Below, piece after piece: positions 32,648-41,197 of a stretch of DNA of 41,330 nucleotides. Origin of the DNA: Candidatus Methylomirabilota bacterium (GTDB lineage Bacteria > Methylomirabilota > Methylomirabilia > Methylomirabilales > JACPAU01); contig JAKEHP010000218.1 in assembly GCA_022614955.1 (NCBI GenBank), positions 1-41,330 of the forward strand, in the 5' to 3' direction. The notes below the pieces were generated by a model. That model made no database searches and was not told the DNA's origin. It saw only the letters and a list, made by a program, of their open reading frames with translations. The number at the start of each line of letters is the position of its first letter. The first letter of the stretch is position 1. The translations under genes and the position numbers were made by a program.

Positions 32648-32676
32648 TTGCTACCGGCCGCCACGGGAGGTATCCT
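32648..32676 (+). promoter_or_regulatory. Promoter of the MacA-MacB-type operon
   Basis: TTGCTA (32648-32653), 17 bases, TATCCT (32671-32676) on the plus strand, 33 bases before the ATG at 32710. Confidence 0.6.
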
Positions 32677-32709
32677 GTAGCCGGGCTTCGTAGGCCCCGG
32701 GGGGAGCTC

Positions 32710-34092
32710 ATGTCGCGACGCAGCCTGTGGATCATCGGGGGGGCGGGGCTGCTCCTGGCCGCGGGGGTTGCTCTGTTCCTCCCGCAGGCCCGCGACCGGC
32801 CCGCCTACCGGACCGCCCCCGTCGAGCGGGGGGAGATCGTAGCCACCGTGGTTGCCAGCGGGACCCTCAACCCGGTCATCACGGTGCAGGTGGGAAGCCA
32901 GATCTCTGGGATGGTCAAGCACCTGTACGCCGACTTCAACGCCGTGGTGAAGCGGGGCCAGCTCATCGCCCGGATTGACCCGGAGCTGTTCGAGGCGCGA
33001 GTCAACCAGGCCCGCGCCAGCCTCGAGAACGCAGGGGCGGCCGTCCTGAACCAGCAGGCGAACCAGGAGCGGGCGGCGGCCGACGTGGAGAACGCCCGGG
33101 CGGCCTTGGAGGGGGCCCGAGCCAACGTCGCCCGGCAGCGGGTGGCCGTGCTGGACGCCGAGATCAAGCTGAAGAGCCGGGTGAACCTGTTCCGGGAGGG
33201 CGGAATTTCTCAGGAGGAGCGGGACTCGGCCCAGGCCGCCTCCGACTCGGCGCGGGCGCAGCTCGACGCCGCCGCTGCCCAGGAACGGGCCGCGGCCTCC
33301 GCGCTCCGGGCGGCGGAGGCGACGCTCCAGGTGGCGCGGGCTCAGCTCAAGGCGGCCGAGGCCAGCGTGGCCCAGCAGCGCGCGGCGCTCGCGCAGACCG
33401 AGGTGGACCTGAGCCACACCTTCATCCGGGCGCCCGTGGACGGCGTCGTCATCTCCCGGAGCGTGGACGTGGGGCAGACGGTCGCCGCCTCCTTGCAGGC
33501 GCCCACCCTGTTCCTCATCGCGGAGGACCTGACCCGGATGCAGGTAAACACCAGCGTGGATGAGGCGGACATCGGCCAGGTCCAGACCGGGCAGCCGGCC
33601 CGGTTCACCGTGGACGCCCACCCGGGCCGGCCCTTCGAGGGGACGGTCGCCCAGGTCCGGGCCGCGCCCAACATCATCCAGAACGTCGTCACCTACGACG
33701 TCATCATCCAGGTAGCGAACCCAGACCTCAGACTCAAGCCGGGCATGACGGCCAACGTCCAGATCCTGGTCGCCCGGAAGGCCGCCGCCCTGAAGGTGCC
33801 CGCCGCCGCCCTACGCTTCCGGCCTTCGGAGGGGGAGGCCGATCGGACGGGGGGCAGGAACCCGGACGGCCGCCCGGAGCGCTCCGGCCGGCGGGGCGCG
33901 GCCACGGCGGAGGGGAAGGTGTGGGTCCTGGAGGACGGCGCCCCGAGGGCTGTGACGGTGACCCTCGGCCTGAGCGACGGGAACTACGTCGAGGTGGCGG
34001 CCGGCGATCTCCGGGAGGGTCAGGCGGTCCTCGTCGGGGCGGGACCCCGGGACGCCCGGCCGACCCCCCGGCCGCGATCCCTCGGCTTCTAG
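32710..34092 (+). CDS. macA: MacA-type membrane fusion protein
   Basis: 460 residues from ATG 32710, preceded by GGGGGGAG; the earlier track start overlaps the promoter. A membrane anchor (SLWIIGGAGLLLAAGVALFL) is followed by a periplasmic adaptor: GEIVATVVASGTLNPVITVQ, VGSQISGMVKHLYADFNAVV, an unusually long Ala/Arg/Gln-rich helical hairpin (about 85-230), the returning lipoyl half FIRAPVDGVVISRSVDVGQT, then a barrel domain with VDEADIGQVQTGQPARFTVD and KPGMTANVQILVARK. It links the MacB-type pump to an outer-membrane channel. A Gly/Arg-rich insert (GGRNPDGRPERSGRR) is unusual. Confidence 0.9.
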   Translation: MSRRSLWIIGGAGLLLAAGVALFLPQARDRPAYRTAPVERGEIVATVVASGTLNPVITVQVGSQISGMVKHLYADFNAVVKRGQLIARIDPELFEARVNQARASLENAGAAVLNQQANQERAAADVENARAALEGARANVARQRVAVLDAEIKLKSRVNLFREGGISQEERDSAQAASDSARAQLDAAAAQERAAASALRAAEATLQVARAQLKAAEASVAQQRAALAQTEVDLSHTFIRAPVDGVVISRSVDVGQTVAASLQAPTLFLIAEDLTRMQVNTSVDEADIGQVQTGQPARFTVDAHPGRPFEGTVAQVRAAPNIIQNVVTYDVIIQVANPDLRLKPGMTANVQILVARKAAALKVPAAALRFRPSEGEADRTGGRNPDGRPERSGRRGAATAEGKVWVLEDGAPRAVTVTLGLSDGNYVEVAAGDLREGQAVLVGAGPRDARPTPRPRSLGF

Positions 34093-34108
34093 CAGAGTAG
34101 GAGAGCTG

Positions 34109-34852
34109 GTGGGAGCCCTTCTTCAGCTCAGCAACGTCACCAAGCTCTACCGGGTAGGGTCCGTGACGGTCCCGGCCCTGCGCGGGGTGAGCCTCACCGT
34201 GGAGCCGGGAGAGCTCGTGGCCATCATGGGCGCCTCCGGCTCCGGCAAATCCACTCTGATGCACATCCTGGGGTGCCTGGACCGCCCCACCTCCGGCCGC
34301 TACCTCCTCCAGGGCCAGGAGGTGGGCGACCTTCCCCGGGATGCCCTCGCCGCCATCCGGAACCGGCAGATCGGCTTCGTCTTCCAGGCGTTCCACCTCC
34401 TGCCCCGGGCAACGGCCCTGGTCAACGTGGAGCTCCCCCTCCTCTATAACGGCAGCTCCCCGGTGGAGCGACGGCGGCGCGCGGCGGAGGCGCTAGGGGC
34501 CGTGGGACTCGCGGGACGAGAGGCCCACCGCCCCAACCAGCTCTCGGGCGGGGAGCAACAGCGGGTGGCCATCGCCCGCGCGCTGGTAAACGACCCGGCC
34601 CTCCTGCTGGCCGACGAGCCCACGGGAAACCTCGACAGCCGGACCAGCCTGGAGATCATCGCCATCCTCCAGGGCCTGAACCGGGAGCGGGGGCTCACGG
34701 TCGTCGTCGTGACGCACGAGGCGGAGATCGCCGCCTTCGCCAGCCGCGTCGTCCAGTGCCGGGACGGGCGGATCGTGGCCGACCGGACGGTCCCAGCCCC
34801 GCGGGACGCCCGGGCGGAGGCGGCCGCCCTCCCGCGGGAGGAGGCGCCGTGA
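34109..34852 (+). CDS. macB: MacB/LolD-type ABC transporter ATPase
   Basis: 247 residues starting at GTG 34109, with AGGAGAG upstream. Walker A is MGASGSGKSTLMHIL, the Q-loop FVFQAFHLLPRATALVNVEL, the signature LSGGEQQRVAIARAL, Walker B LLLADEPTGNLD, and the H-switch VVVTHEAEIA. The GCLDRPTSG text is typical of the MacB/LolD/FtsE class, which works mechanically with periplasmic partners rather than moving solute through the membrane. The gene overlaps the permease start by four bases (GTGA). In E. coli ATPase and permease are one MacB chain, whereas here they are separate. Confidence 0.93.
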   Translation: MGALLQLSNVTKLYRVGSVTVPALRGVSLTVEPGELVAIMGASGSGKSTLMHILGCLDRPTSGRYLLQGQEVGDLPRDALAAIRNRQIGFVFQAFHLLPRATALVNVELPLLYNGSSPVERRRRAAEALGAVGLAGREAHRPNQLSGGEQQRVAIARALVNDPALLLADEPTGNLDSRTSLEIIAILQGLNRERGLTVVVVTHEAEIAAFASRVVQCRDGRIVADRTVPAPRDARAEAAALPREEAP

Positions 34853-36081
34853 AGCTCTGGGCCTCTGTGCGGGTGGCCTTGCAGGCGATCGGCGCGAACA
34901 CCATGCGCTCCGCCCTGACCGTCCTGGGCATCGTCATCGGCGTCGCCTCGGTCATCGCCATGGTCGCCGTCGGCCGCGGGGCTACCCAGCGGATCCAGGA
35001 GCAGATCCGGTCCATCGGGAGCAACGTGCTGATCGTCCTCTCCGGCTCCTCCACGGCGGGCGGGCTCAGGGCCGGGGCAGGGACCCTCCTCACCCTGACC
35101 GAGGAGGACGCGGCGGCGATCCAGGCCGAGTCTCCGGCGGTGGAGCTGGCGGTCCCCACCATGCGGGGGACCGCCCAGGTCATCTTTGGGAACCAGAACT
35201 GGTCCACGATCATCCAGGGGGCGACTCCCGGCTACCTGGAGGCCCGGGACTGGCGCCTCGCCTCGGGGGAGCCCTTCACGCCGCAGGATCAGGCGGCGGC
35301 CACGAAGGTGGCCCTGCTCGGCCAGACGGTGGCGCGGAACCTCTTCGGCGACACCGACCCAGTGGGACAGGTCATCCGGATCAAAAAAGTCCCCTTCACG
35401 GTGCTGGGGGTCCTGGCGCCGAAGGGGCAGTCCCCGTGGGGCCAGGACCAGGACGATCTGGTGGTCATCCCGCTCTCCACGGCCAAGCGGCGCGTCCTGG
35501 GGGTGAGCCAGGCCAACGCCCGGGCCGTGGGGGCGATTCTCGTCCGGGCCCGGGAGAGCAAGCTGCAGCAGGCGGCGGAGGAGCAGGTGAGCGCGCTCCT
35601 CCGCCAGCGCCACCGCCTCCAGCCGGGCCAGGAGAACGACTTCACCCTCCGGAACATAACGGAGGTGTTCGCCGCCCAGGAGGAGTCGGCCCGGGTGATG
35701 GCGGTCCTGCTGGGGGCCATCGCGTCAGTCTCCCTGCTGGTCGGGGGCATCGGCATCATGAACATCATGCTGGTCTCGGTCACGGAGCGGACCCGGGAGA
35801 TCGGGCTCCGGATGGCAGTGGGGGCCCGGGGCCGGGACATCCTCCTCCAGTTCCTCATCGAGGCGGTGACCCTAGCCCTCCTCGGGGGCATCGTGGGGAC
35901 CGCGGTCGGCCTCACCGGCTCGGCCCTCCTGGCCCACTTCGGGGACTGGGCAGTGAGCGTGGACGCCTCCGCCCTCCTCTTGGCTTTCCTCTTCAGCGCC
36001 GGGGTGGGGATCTTCTTCGGCTTCTATCCCGCGAAGCGGGCAGCCGAGCTGGACCCCATCGAGGCTCTCCGCTACGAATAA
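34849..36081 (+). CDS. macB: MacB-type permease with FtsX domain
   Basis: 410 residues from GTG 34849, overlapping the ATPase stop (GTGA). The first helix lies in SALTVLGIVIGVASVIAMVA, followed by the MacB periplasmic core, with TVARNLFGDTDPVGQVIRIK and VLGVLAPKGQSPWGQDQDD. The FtsX part has three helices: VMAVLLGAIASVSLLVGGIG, the cytoplasmic MLVSVTERTREIGLRMAVGA, FLIEAVTLALLGGIVGTAVG and LLLAFLFSAGVGIFFGFYPA, and it ends AAELDPIEALRYE. These are class hallmarks. With the two preceding genes it forms an exporter of, probably, peptides, macrolide-like compounds or lipoproteins. Confidence 0.93.
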   Translation: MKLWASVRVALQAIGANTMRSALTVLGIVIGVASVIAMVAVGRGATQRIQEQIRSIGSNVLIVLSGSSTAGGLRAGAGTLLTLTEEDAAAIQAESPAVELAVPTMRGTAQVIFGNQNWSTIIQGATPGYLEARDWRLASGEPFTPQDQAAATKVALLGQTVARNLFGDTDPVGQVIRIKKVPFTVLGVLAPKGQSPWGQDQDDLVVIPLSTAKRRVLGVSQANARAVGAILVRARESKLQQAAEEQVSALLRQRHRLQPGQENDFTLRNITEVFAAQEESARVMAVLLGAIASVSLLVGGIGIMNIMLVSVTERTREIGLRMAVGARGRDILLQFLIEAVTLALLGGIVGTAVGLTGSALLAHFGDWAVSVDASALLLAFLFSAGVGIFFGFYPAKRAAELDPIEALRYE

Positions 36082-36093
36082 GCGGCCCGCGCC

Positions 36094-36123
36094 TTGACAG
36101 TGCCGCGACGTGCATGCTAGAAG
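36094..36123 (+). promoter_or_regulatory. Promoter of acdA-acdB
   Basis: A perfect TTGACA (36094-36099), an 18-base spacer, TAGAAG (36118-36123), or 17 bases to CTAGAA. The start codon at 36151 is 27 bases further on. It lies right after the permease stop. Confidence 0.6.
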
Positions 36124-36150
36124 GGCGGAACCTTCCTGCCGGGAGCCCCC

Positions 36151-37488
36151 ATGTCCCATCCCGATCCCGCGCCCCGCGATCCGGCGGTCCTCGAGGCCCT
36201 CTTCCGGCCCAAGGCGGTGGCGATGGTGGGGGCCTCCACCCAGCCGGAGAAACTCGGCTATCAGGTCTTCAGGAACCTCGCGGAGGCAGGGTTCGGCGGC
36301 CCCCTCTACCCTGTGAACCCGAAGGCCGATGCGATCCTCGGCCGGAAGGCCTTCCCCGCCGTCGCGGATCTTCCCGAGGCCGTGGACCTGGCCGTCATCA
36401 TGGTCCCAGCCCGGGTGGTCCCCGAGACCATCCGGGCCTGCGGGCGCAAGGGGGCACGGGCCGCCATCGTGATCTCGGGCGGCTTCAGCGAGACGGGCCC
36501 GGAAGGGGACCGGCTCCAGCAGGAGGCGCTGGCGGCGGCCCGGGAGGCGGGCATCGGCCTGGTGGGGCCCAACTGCCAGGGCGTGAACCACCCCTACCAC
36601 GGCCTGTGCGCCTCCTGGCCGCTGCTGACCACCCGGGGGTGCGTGGGGGTCATCTCCCAGAGCGGGACGGTGGGGGCGGCCCTGATGGACTGGGCCAGCC
36701 TGGAGGAACTCGGGGTCTCCGCCTTCGTGAGCATGGGCAACCGGGGCGACCTGGACGAGAGCGACCTGCTCACGTACTTCGCGGCCGACCCGAACACCCG
36801 GGCGATCGCCTTCTATCTCGAGAGCATCAAGTCGGTCCCCCGCTTCCTCCGCGCGATGGCCTCCTGCCCGAAGCCGGTGGTGATCCTCAAGGCGGGGCGG
36901 ACGCCCAAGGGACGGAAGGCGGCCGAGTCCCACACCCGCTCCCTCGCCGGCCGCGACGAGATCTACGAGGGGGCCTTCCGGCAGTACCGGATCCACCGGG
37001 CGGCGACGCTGGACGAACTGTACGACACGGCCAAGGCCCTCGCGTACCTGAGGCGCCCGGCCGGGAAGCGGATCGCGATCATTACCAGTTCGGGCGGCTC
37101 CGGCATCCTGGCCACCGATGCCGCGGAGATGGCCGGCCTGGACGTGGCTCCCCTGCCGGAGGCGCTGCGCGCATCCCTGAAGCCGGTCCTGCCGCCCCAC
37201 TGCACCGTGGCCAACCCGCTCGACCTCACCGGGGACGCCACCGCCGCCATGTACCGGCAGGTCGCGGAGGCGGCCGCCCCCCACTTCGACAGCCTGGTGA
37301 TCATCTTCGGCGACCCGATCCCGGGCGCCTCCGAGGTCGTCCCCGCCGGCTCCCCCCACGCCGTGATCTGCCTGGGCGGCGCCGAGGTGGAACGGGAGGA
37401 GCGGGCCCGGATGCACCGGAAGGGCATCCCCACCTTCCCCACGCCGGAGCGGGGGGTGCTCGCCCTGAGCCACCTCACCCGGTTCTGA
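36151..37488 (+). CDS. acdA: ADP-forming acyl-CoA synthetase, alpha subunit
   Basis: 445 residues. Domain 1 (about 10-130) is a CoA-binding Rossmann fold, AVLEALFRPKAVAMVGASTQ and LAVIMVPARVVPETIRACGR. Domain 2 has GIGLVGPNCQGVN, GVISQSGTVGAALMDWA and FVSMGNRGDLDESDLL. The phospho-His lies in AAESHTRSLAGRDEIYEGAF. Domain 3 begins KRIAIITSSGGSGILATDAA. The enzyme converts an acyl-CoA plus ADP and phosphate to the acid, CoA and ATP. The ATP-grasp subunit follows after 10 bases, so the two act as a complex. Acetate is the usual product, but the acyl specificity cannot be read. Confidence 0.92.
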   Translation: MSHPDPAPRDPAVLEALFRPKAVAMVGASTQPEKLGYQVFRNLAEAGFGGPLYPVNPKADAILGRKAFPAVADLPEAVDLAVIMVPARVVPETIRACGRKGARAAIVISGGFSETGPEGDRLQQEALAAAREAGIGLVGPNCQGVNHPYHGLCASWPLLTTRGCVGVISQSGTVGAALMDWASLEELGVSAFVSMGNRGDLDESDLLTYFAADPNTRAIAFYLESIKSVPRFLRAMASCPKPVVILKAGRTPKGRKAAESHTRSLAGRDEIYEGAFRQYRIHRAATLDELYDTAKALAYLRRPAGKRIAIITSSGGSGILATDAAEMAGLDVAPLPEALRASLKPVLPPHCTVANPLDLTGDATAAMYRQVAEAAAPHFDSLVIIFGDPIPGASEVVPAGSPHAVICLGGAEVEREERARMHRKGIPTFPTPERGVLALSHLTRF

Positions 37489-37498
37489 GAACACGGAC

Positions 37499-38236
37499 AT
37501 GCCACCCCGCGACGTCGCGGCCCCGCCGAGCGAGGCGGTGCGACTGATCCAGCAGGCGCAGGCGGAGCGGCGCCACCTCCTGGAACCGGAGGCCTACCGG
37601 CTCCTGGAGGCCTACGACCTGCCCGTCCCCCGGCACCGGTTCGTCCGGGAGGCCGGGGAGGCCGCGGCAGCCGCGGAGGCGATCGGCTTCCCCGTCGCCC
37701 TGAAGGTCGTCTCCCCCGAGATTATTCACAAGAGCGAGGCGGGAGGCGTGCGCCTGGATCTGGGCGAGCCCGCCGCTGTCCGGGCGGCCTTCGAGGAGGT
37801 GCGGGCCTCTGCCCGCCAGGCGCGGCCTGACGCGCGCCTGCCGGGCGCCCTGGTGGTGGAGATGGCGCGGCCCGGGACTGAGGTCATCGTCGGAATGACC
37901 CGCGACCTCCAGTTTGGCCCCACGGTGATGTTCGGCCTCGGCGGGATCTTCGTCGAGGCCTACCGGGACGTGGTCTTCCGGATCGTGCCGCTCGCGGACC
38001 GCGATGCCCAGGAGATGATTCGGGAGGTGAAGGGTCTTCCCCTGCTGACCGGCTTCCGCGGCCGCCCCCCGGGCGACCTGGGGGCCATCGCCCGCATCCT
38101 GCTCCGCGTCTCCCGGATGGCCGAGGAACTCCCCGAGATCGCCGAAGTGGACCTAAACCCCATCGCCATCTACGAGCGGGGAGGTCTGCTCCTAGACGCC
38201 CGCATTCTCCTCCACCTGGAGGAGACGCCGACCTGA
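37499..38236 (+). CDS. acdB: ADP-forming acyl-CoA synthetase, beta (ATP-grasp) subunit
   Basis: 245 residues of ATP-grasp type: LLEPEAYRLLEAYDLPVPRH, IGFPVALKVVSPEIIHKSEA with the second phospho-His (IIHKSEAGGV), GTEVIVGMTRDLQFGPTVMF, FGLGGIFVEAYRDVVFRI and the metal-binding end IAEVDLNPI. It takes phosphate from the alpha subunit to make ATP from ADP. Spacing of 10 bases after acdA and matching family pairing show an operon. The length is normal for a separate beta chain. Confidence 0.93.
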   Translation: MPPRDVAAPPSEAVRLIQQAQAERRHLLEPEAYRLLEAYDLPVPRHRFVREAGEAAAAAEAIGFPVALKVVSPEIIHKSEAGGVRLDLGEPAAVRAAFEEVRASARQARPDARLPGALVVEMARPGTEVIVGMTRDLQFGPTVMFGLGGIFVEAYRDVVFRIVPLADRDAQEMIREVKGLPLLTGFRGRPPGDLGAIARILLRVSRMAEELPEIAEVDLNPIAIYERGGLLLDARILLHLEETPT

Positions 38237-38270
38237 GGGTCGGCCCCGCTCCCGCAGGCCAGGATCGCCC

Positions 38271-38936
38271 ATGCCTTCTCGCCCGATCGCCCCACCGGCA
38301 ACGCCGCCCCGGGCGTGGCCAGCCCGCAGGTACCGCAGCCTGCTCGCGGCCGCCCTCCTCGGCGTCGCGATCGGCGCCGCCGCCGGGACCATCCGCGGGG
38401 ATCTCTTCCGGGACGAGCGGTACCGGATCCAGGTGACGAAGCCGGCGAGCTGGCACTTCGTCCCGGGGGAGCAGGCGTCAAGCCGGGCTCGCGAGGCTCT
38501 CCCGGAGGGGGTGCGGAGCGGGCAGGCCTCCGCCGCCACGCTCCTGGTGGCGGTGAGCGAGGTCCCGCCCGGCACGCCGACGCGCTACCCCGGGCGGGTG
38601 ACGGTGGCGGTTGAGGATCTCACGGGCCGGCCCGGCGTCGAGACCCTGGAGCTCTACGCCCAGGCGAACCTCCGGACCCTGGGCAACCTCCTGCAGGAAT
38701 TCAGGCTGGAGGGACCCTCTGAGCGGGTGAGGGCGGGGGGCGTGGCGGGCCTCCGGGTGGAGTACAGCGGCGTCGTGCTCCGGCCCGAGGGGCCCGTGGC
38801 GATCCGGGGGGTCGCGCTGCACTTCCTGCGGGGCCGGACCGGTTACGCCATCGCGGCGGTGGCCGCAGCGGAGGCGTTCGCCGCACGCCGGGCGACCCTG
38901 CAGCAGATCCTGGCCAGCGTGAGCTTCCTCCCCTGA
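38271..38936 (+). CDS. Exported protein of unknown function, PsbP/DUF1795-like
   Basis: 221 residues with a Pro-rich lead and a signal or anchor segment, SLLAAALLGVAIGAAAG. The mature part opens RDERYRIQVTKPASWHFVPG and continues with alternating strands, such as ATLLVAVSEVPPG, AGLRVEYSGVVLRPEG and RGVALHFLRGRTGYAIAAVA, ending LQQILASVSFLP. The order (strand, xKPxxW, hydrophobic strands, late helix before SVSFLP) is that of the PsbP-like/DUF1795 group. Function is unknown. It lies 34 bases after acdB on the same strand and may share its transcript. It is convergent with the next gene. Confidence 0.7.
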   Translation: MPSRPIAPPATPPRAWPARRYRSLLAAALLGVAIGAAAGTIRGDLFRDERYRIQVTKPASWHFVPGEQASSRAREALPEGVRSGQASAATLLVAVSEVPPGTPTRYPGRVTVAVEDLTGRPGVETLELYAQANLRTLGNLLQEFRLEGPSERVRAGGVAGLRVEYSGVVLRPEGPVAIRGVALHFLRGRTGYAIAAVAAAEAFAARRATLQQILASVSFLP

Positions 38937-38951
38937 CGGGCGGGCGCCGCC

Positions 38952-39572
38952 TCAGCGGGGTGGCGCGCCATCGCCCCGCCGCAGGCCCGGCAACCTGTAG
39001 AAGGCCTCCGCCTCCCGCCCCAGTTCGGCAAGCAGCTCGAGGAAGCGCAGCGCCGCCCGCTCCTCCGGCGTGCCGTCCTTAGCCTGCCGCTGCCTCCGCA
39101 GCTCCCGGAAGCCCTGCAGGAGAGTGCGGTCCCCGAGGCGCCGCAGGATCCGCTCGCCGCACGCCTCCAGAAGGTCCACCGCGTCCTGGTCCCCTCGTCT
39201 GAGCGCCTCCCGGTAGGCCTTGAGGAACTCCGTCGGGCTCCCCCCCTCCCAGGCCTGAAGGAGGGCCTCCCGCGCCCGGATATCCTCCACCAGGCTGCGG
39301 AGCTGCTCGGCGCAGCGCCGGGCGGTGTCCAGGGTTGAGCGACCGGTGTCCCCCAGGGTTTCCCGCAGCCGCTGCTCGTGAGCCGCCGCGTCCTCACGGA
39401 ACCGGGCGTAGTTCGCTTCCACGTCCCGGAGGCACGCCTCCTGCTTGGCCCGAAGCCGCTGCGCCATCGCCTCCCATGGGAGGTCGGGCGCGGCGGCGAC
39501 TGCGGCCGCCTCCGCCAGGAGCTCGTCCATGGCCTTCAGGGGGTAACGGGCGATGCGCTTCAGCCTGTCCAC
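38952..39572 (-). CDS. Helical protein of unknown function, paralog A
   Basis: 206 residues, predicted almost all helical and coiled-coil-forming, with no signal peptide. It aligns by eye along its length with the protein at 40046-40681. Shared text includes LKRIARYPLKAMDELLAEAA (LKKMAQAPLQLLDSLLAEVS), FREDAAAHEQRLRETL (FRSKLAEEEKKLQEIL), YREALRRGDQDAVDLLEACG (YKAAVERGDTDSAEIFERSA) and ERILRRLGDRTLLQGFRELR (ERFLKRKNEPKILEAFRALR). The family is not recognised. A promoter lies at 39610-39639 and a PilZ gene lies between the two copies. It is probably a cytoplasmic scaffold or c-di-GMP effector partner. Confidence 0.8.
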   Translation of the reverse strand: MDRLKRIARYPLKAMDELLAEAAAVAAAPDLPWEAMAQRLRAKQEACLRDVEANYARFREDAAAHEQRLRETLGDTGRSTLDTARRCAEQLRSLVEDIRAREALLQAWEGGSPTEFLKAYREALRRGDQDAVDLLEACGERILRRLGDRTLLQGFRELRRQRQAKDGTPEERAALRFLELLAELGREAEAFYRLPGLRRGDGAPPR

Positions 39573-39609
39573 GAGGGCCTCCAGGGAGGAGGAGGGACCA
39601 CGCGGGACG

Positions 39610-39639
39610 ATTCTAGGAAAGGGATGGGGGAAGGGTCAA
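39610..39639 (-). promoter_or_regulatory. Promoter of paralog A
   Basis: TTGACC (39634-39639), 18 bases, TAGAAT (39610-39615, five of six matches) on the minus strand, giving a leader of about 30 bases to the ATG at 39572. It lies just after the PilZ stop, so paralog A can be transcribed separately from the PilZ gene. Confidence 0.6.
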
Positions 39640-39648
39640 CTATAAACC

Positions 39649-40038
39649 CTAGCGGGGACCGGAGAGGGAGTCAAGCTGCTTCAGGTACTCGAAGATCTTC
39701 GCGAAGAGGTCCACCCACCCGGGCTCGGCGCCCGGGTCAACGCTCACCCCCGCCTGGAACGTGGCGGGTGCGTCCGGCACCGGCTGGCACCACCGGACCT
39801 GGCCGGCGAACTTCACCCAGGGCGCGCCCAGCACATGGCTCTCCAGCCGGAATTGGAGCGCGGTCCCGGTCTGGTACGGGGTGGCCCCCTCCAGCCTCAG
39901 CCCCTGGCGGCTGAAGTCCAGGAGGCGGACCTTCTCCTCGGTCCCGTCGGCGGCCAGGATGACCAGGCTCGCCCCCTGCTGGGCCAGAGGGCTCAGGGTG
40001 TACCGGGTGTCGGTGCGACGGTTCGCGTCCGCGTCCAT
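39649..40038 (-). CDS. Single PilZ-domain protein
   Basis: 129 residues. The c-di-GMP motif opens as NRRTDTRYTL and is completed by LLDFSRQGLRLE, the DxSxxG pattern. Strands continue with LQFRLESHVLGAPWVKFAGQ and VRWCQPVPDAP. The C-terminus adds a short helix, GWVDLFAKIFEYLKQLD. It begins 7 bases after paralog B stops and is in the same transcript. The three-gene set paralog B, PilZ, paralog A suggests that the helical proteins work with c-di-GMP. It is the third PilZ gene in this window. Confidence 0.88.
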   Translation of the reverse strand: MDADANRRTDTRYTLSPLAQQGASLVILAADGTEEKVRLLDFSRQGLRLEGATPYQTGTALQFRLESHVLGAPWVKFAGQVRWCQPVPDAPATFQAGVSVDPGAEPGWVDLFAKIFEYLKQLDSLSGPR

Positions 40039-40045
40039 GGCAGGC

Positions 40046-40675
40046 CTACTTGTCGTAAAAGCGGAAGGTGGAGGCCATCACAGCGCGCATCAGGTCCGCC
40101 TCCTCCCGCACCTTTTCCAGCTCCTTCAACTGGGCCCTAGCGGCTTTCTGCTCGGGGGTGTAGCGGGCCTCCTGGGCCCGGGCCCGCAGCGCCCGGAAGG
40201 CCTCCAGGATCTTCGGCTCGTTCTTCCGCTTGAGGAACCGCTCCGCCGAACGCTCGAAGATCTCGGCGCTGTCCGTGTCCCCCCGCTCGACCGCGGCCTT
40301 GTAGTCGGCGAAGATGGTGCTGGCCGCCTCCTCCTCCCACTGCTCGAAGAGGCGCTCCCGGAAGGCCGCCTTGTCAATGATGTTGAAGAGCTCCTGGATG
40401 AGCGTCTCCATCTGCTGGAACGGCGTGAGGGCGGGGGGGGTGAGGATCTCCTGGAGTTTCTTCTCCTCCTCCGCCAGCTTCGACCGGAACCGCTTGAACT
40501 GCTCCTCCGCCCCGCTGACCGTGGCGTCCTGGACCTTCTTGACCCGGGCCAGCTTCTCCTCGGTGCCCAGGTGGGGATCGGAGGAGATCCGGCTCACCTC
40601 CGCCAGGAGGGAGTCCAGGAGCTGCAGCGGCGCCTGGGCCATTTTTTTGAGATCGTCTAAGGCGGGTCCCGGCAC
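40046..40675 (-). CDS. Helical protein of unknown function, paralog B
   Basis: About 209 residues. The track start is GTG 40681; GTG 40675 has AGGGAGGG at the better distance of 6 bases. The protein is rich in Glu, Lys, Arg and Ala and strongly helical, with heptad-like segments such as RFRSKLAEEEKKLQEIL and PEQKAARAQLKELEKVREEA. It has no signal peptide or known motif and is paralogous to 38952-39572. The following PilZ gene starts 7 bases on. It is conserved in the pair at the motif YKAAVERGDTDSAEIFE. An AAAAAAA run at 40643 could favour slippage but the frame is intact. Confidence 0.8.
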   Translation of the reverse strand: MPGPALDDLKKMAQAPLQLLDSLLAEVSRISSDPHLGTEEKLARVKKVQDATVSGAEEQFKRFRSKLAEEEKKLQEILTPPALTPFQQMETLIQELFNIIDKAAFRERLFEQWEEEAASTIFADYKAAVERGDTDSAEIFERSAERFLKRKNEPKILEAFRALRARAQEARYTPEQKAARAQLKELEKVREEADLMRAVMASTFRFYDK

Positions 40676-40794
40676 GGGCACCCCTCCCTTGGCTCGTGTC
40701 TCTCCCCCCGCGGCGCTGGTGCAACTCCTATACCAAGCAGGATGTGCCGGCAGCCCGGGGGGTCTCGTCGGAAGGCCACCGCGATGGGGAAGAA

Positions 40795-41192
40795 GGCCGG
40801 AGTGGGCCTGTAAGCCGGATTCTGTACGGGCCGGAGCCCGTGGTGGTCATCCCTCTAGGCCCGGCGTTGCCGCCGCGCTCCAGCGGCCTACCCGGGGGCT
40901 CGGGCGGGCCACCCTCCCGCCGGCGCCTTGCGGCCCCGGCAGCGCCCCCCTATTTGGCCTTGCTCCAGGTGGGGTCTGCCGAGCCAGCCTGTCACCAGGC
41001 TGCTGGTGCGCTCTTACCGCACCATTTCACCCTTACCGAGCGGCCTTGCGGCGGCCCGGCGGTGTGTTTCTGTGGCACTGTCCTCGGGGTCACCCCCGCT
41101 GGGCGTTACCCAGCACCCCGCCCTGTGGAGTCCGGACTTTCCTCCCGCGGCCCCGCAGGGGACCGCCGGCGACCACCCGACCCACTCCGGCC
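40795..41192 (-). ncRNA. rnpB: RNase P RNA (class A)
   Basis: The minus strand reads as RNase P RNA. The 5' P1 strand GGCCGGAGTGGG pairs with the 3' strand CCCACTCCGGCC. Conserved elements in order are GAGGAAAGTCCGGACTCC, CACAGGGCGG, GGGTAACGCCCA, GAGGACAGTGCCACAGAAA, CGGTAAGGGTGAAATGGTGC, GGTAAGAGCGCACCAGCAG, GGTGACAGGCTGGC and CCGTACAGAATCCGGCTTAC. This is the catalytic RNA that trims tRNA 5' ends. Ends are set by P1 and the promoter and may be off by a few bases. The overlapping ORFs (for example 40314-41255) are shadows. Confidence 0.95.
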
Positions 41193-41197
41193 GCTTC

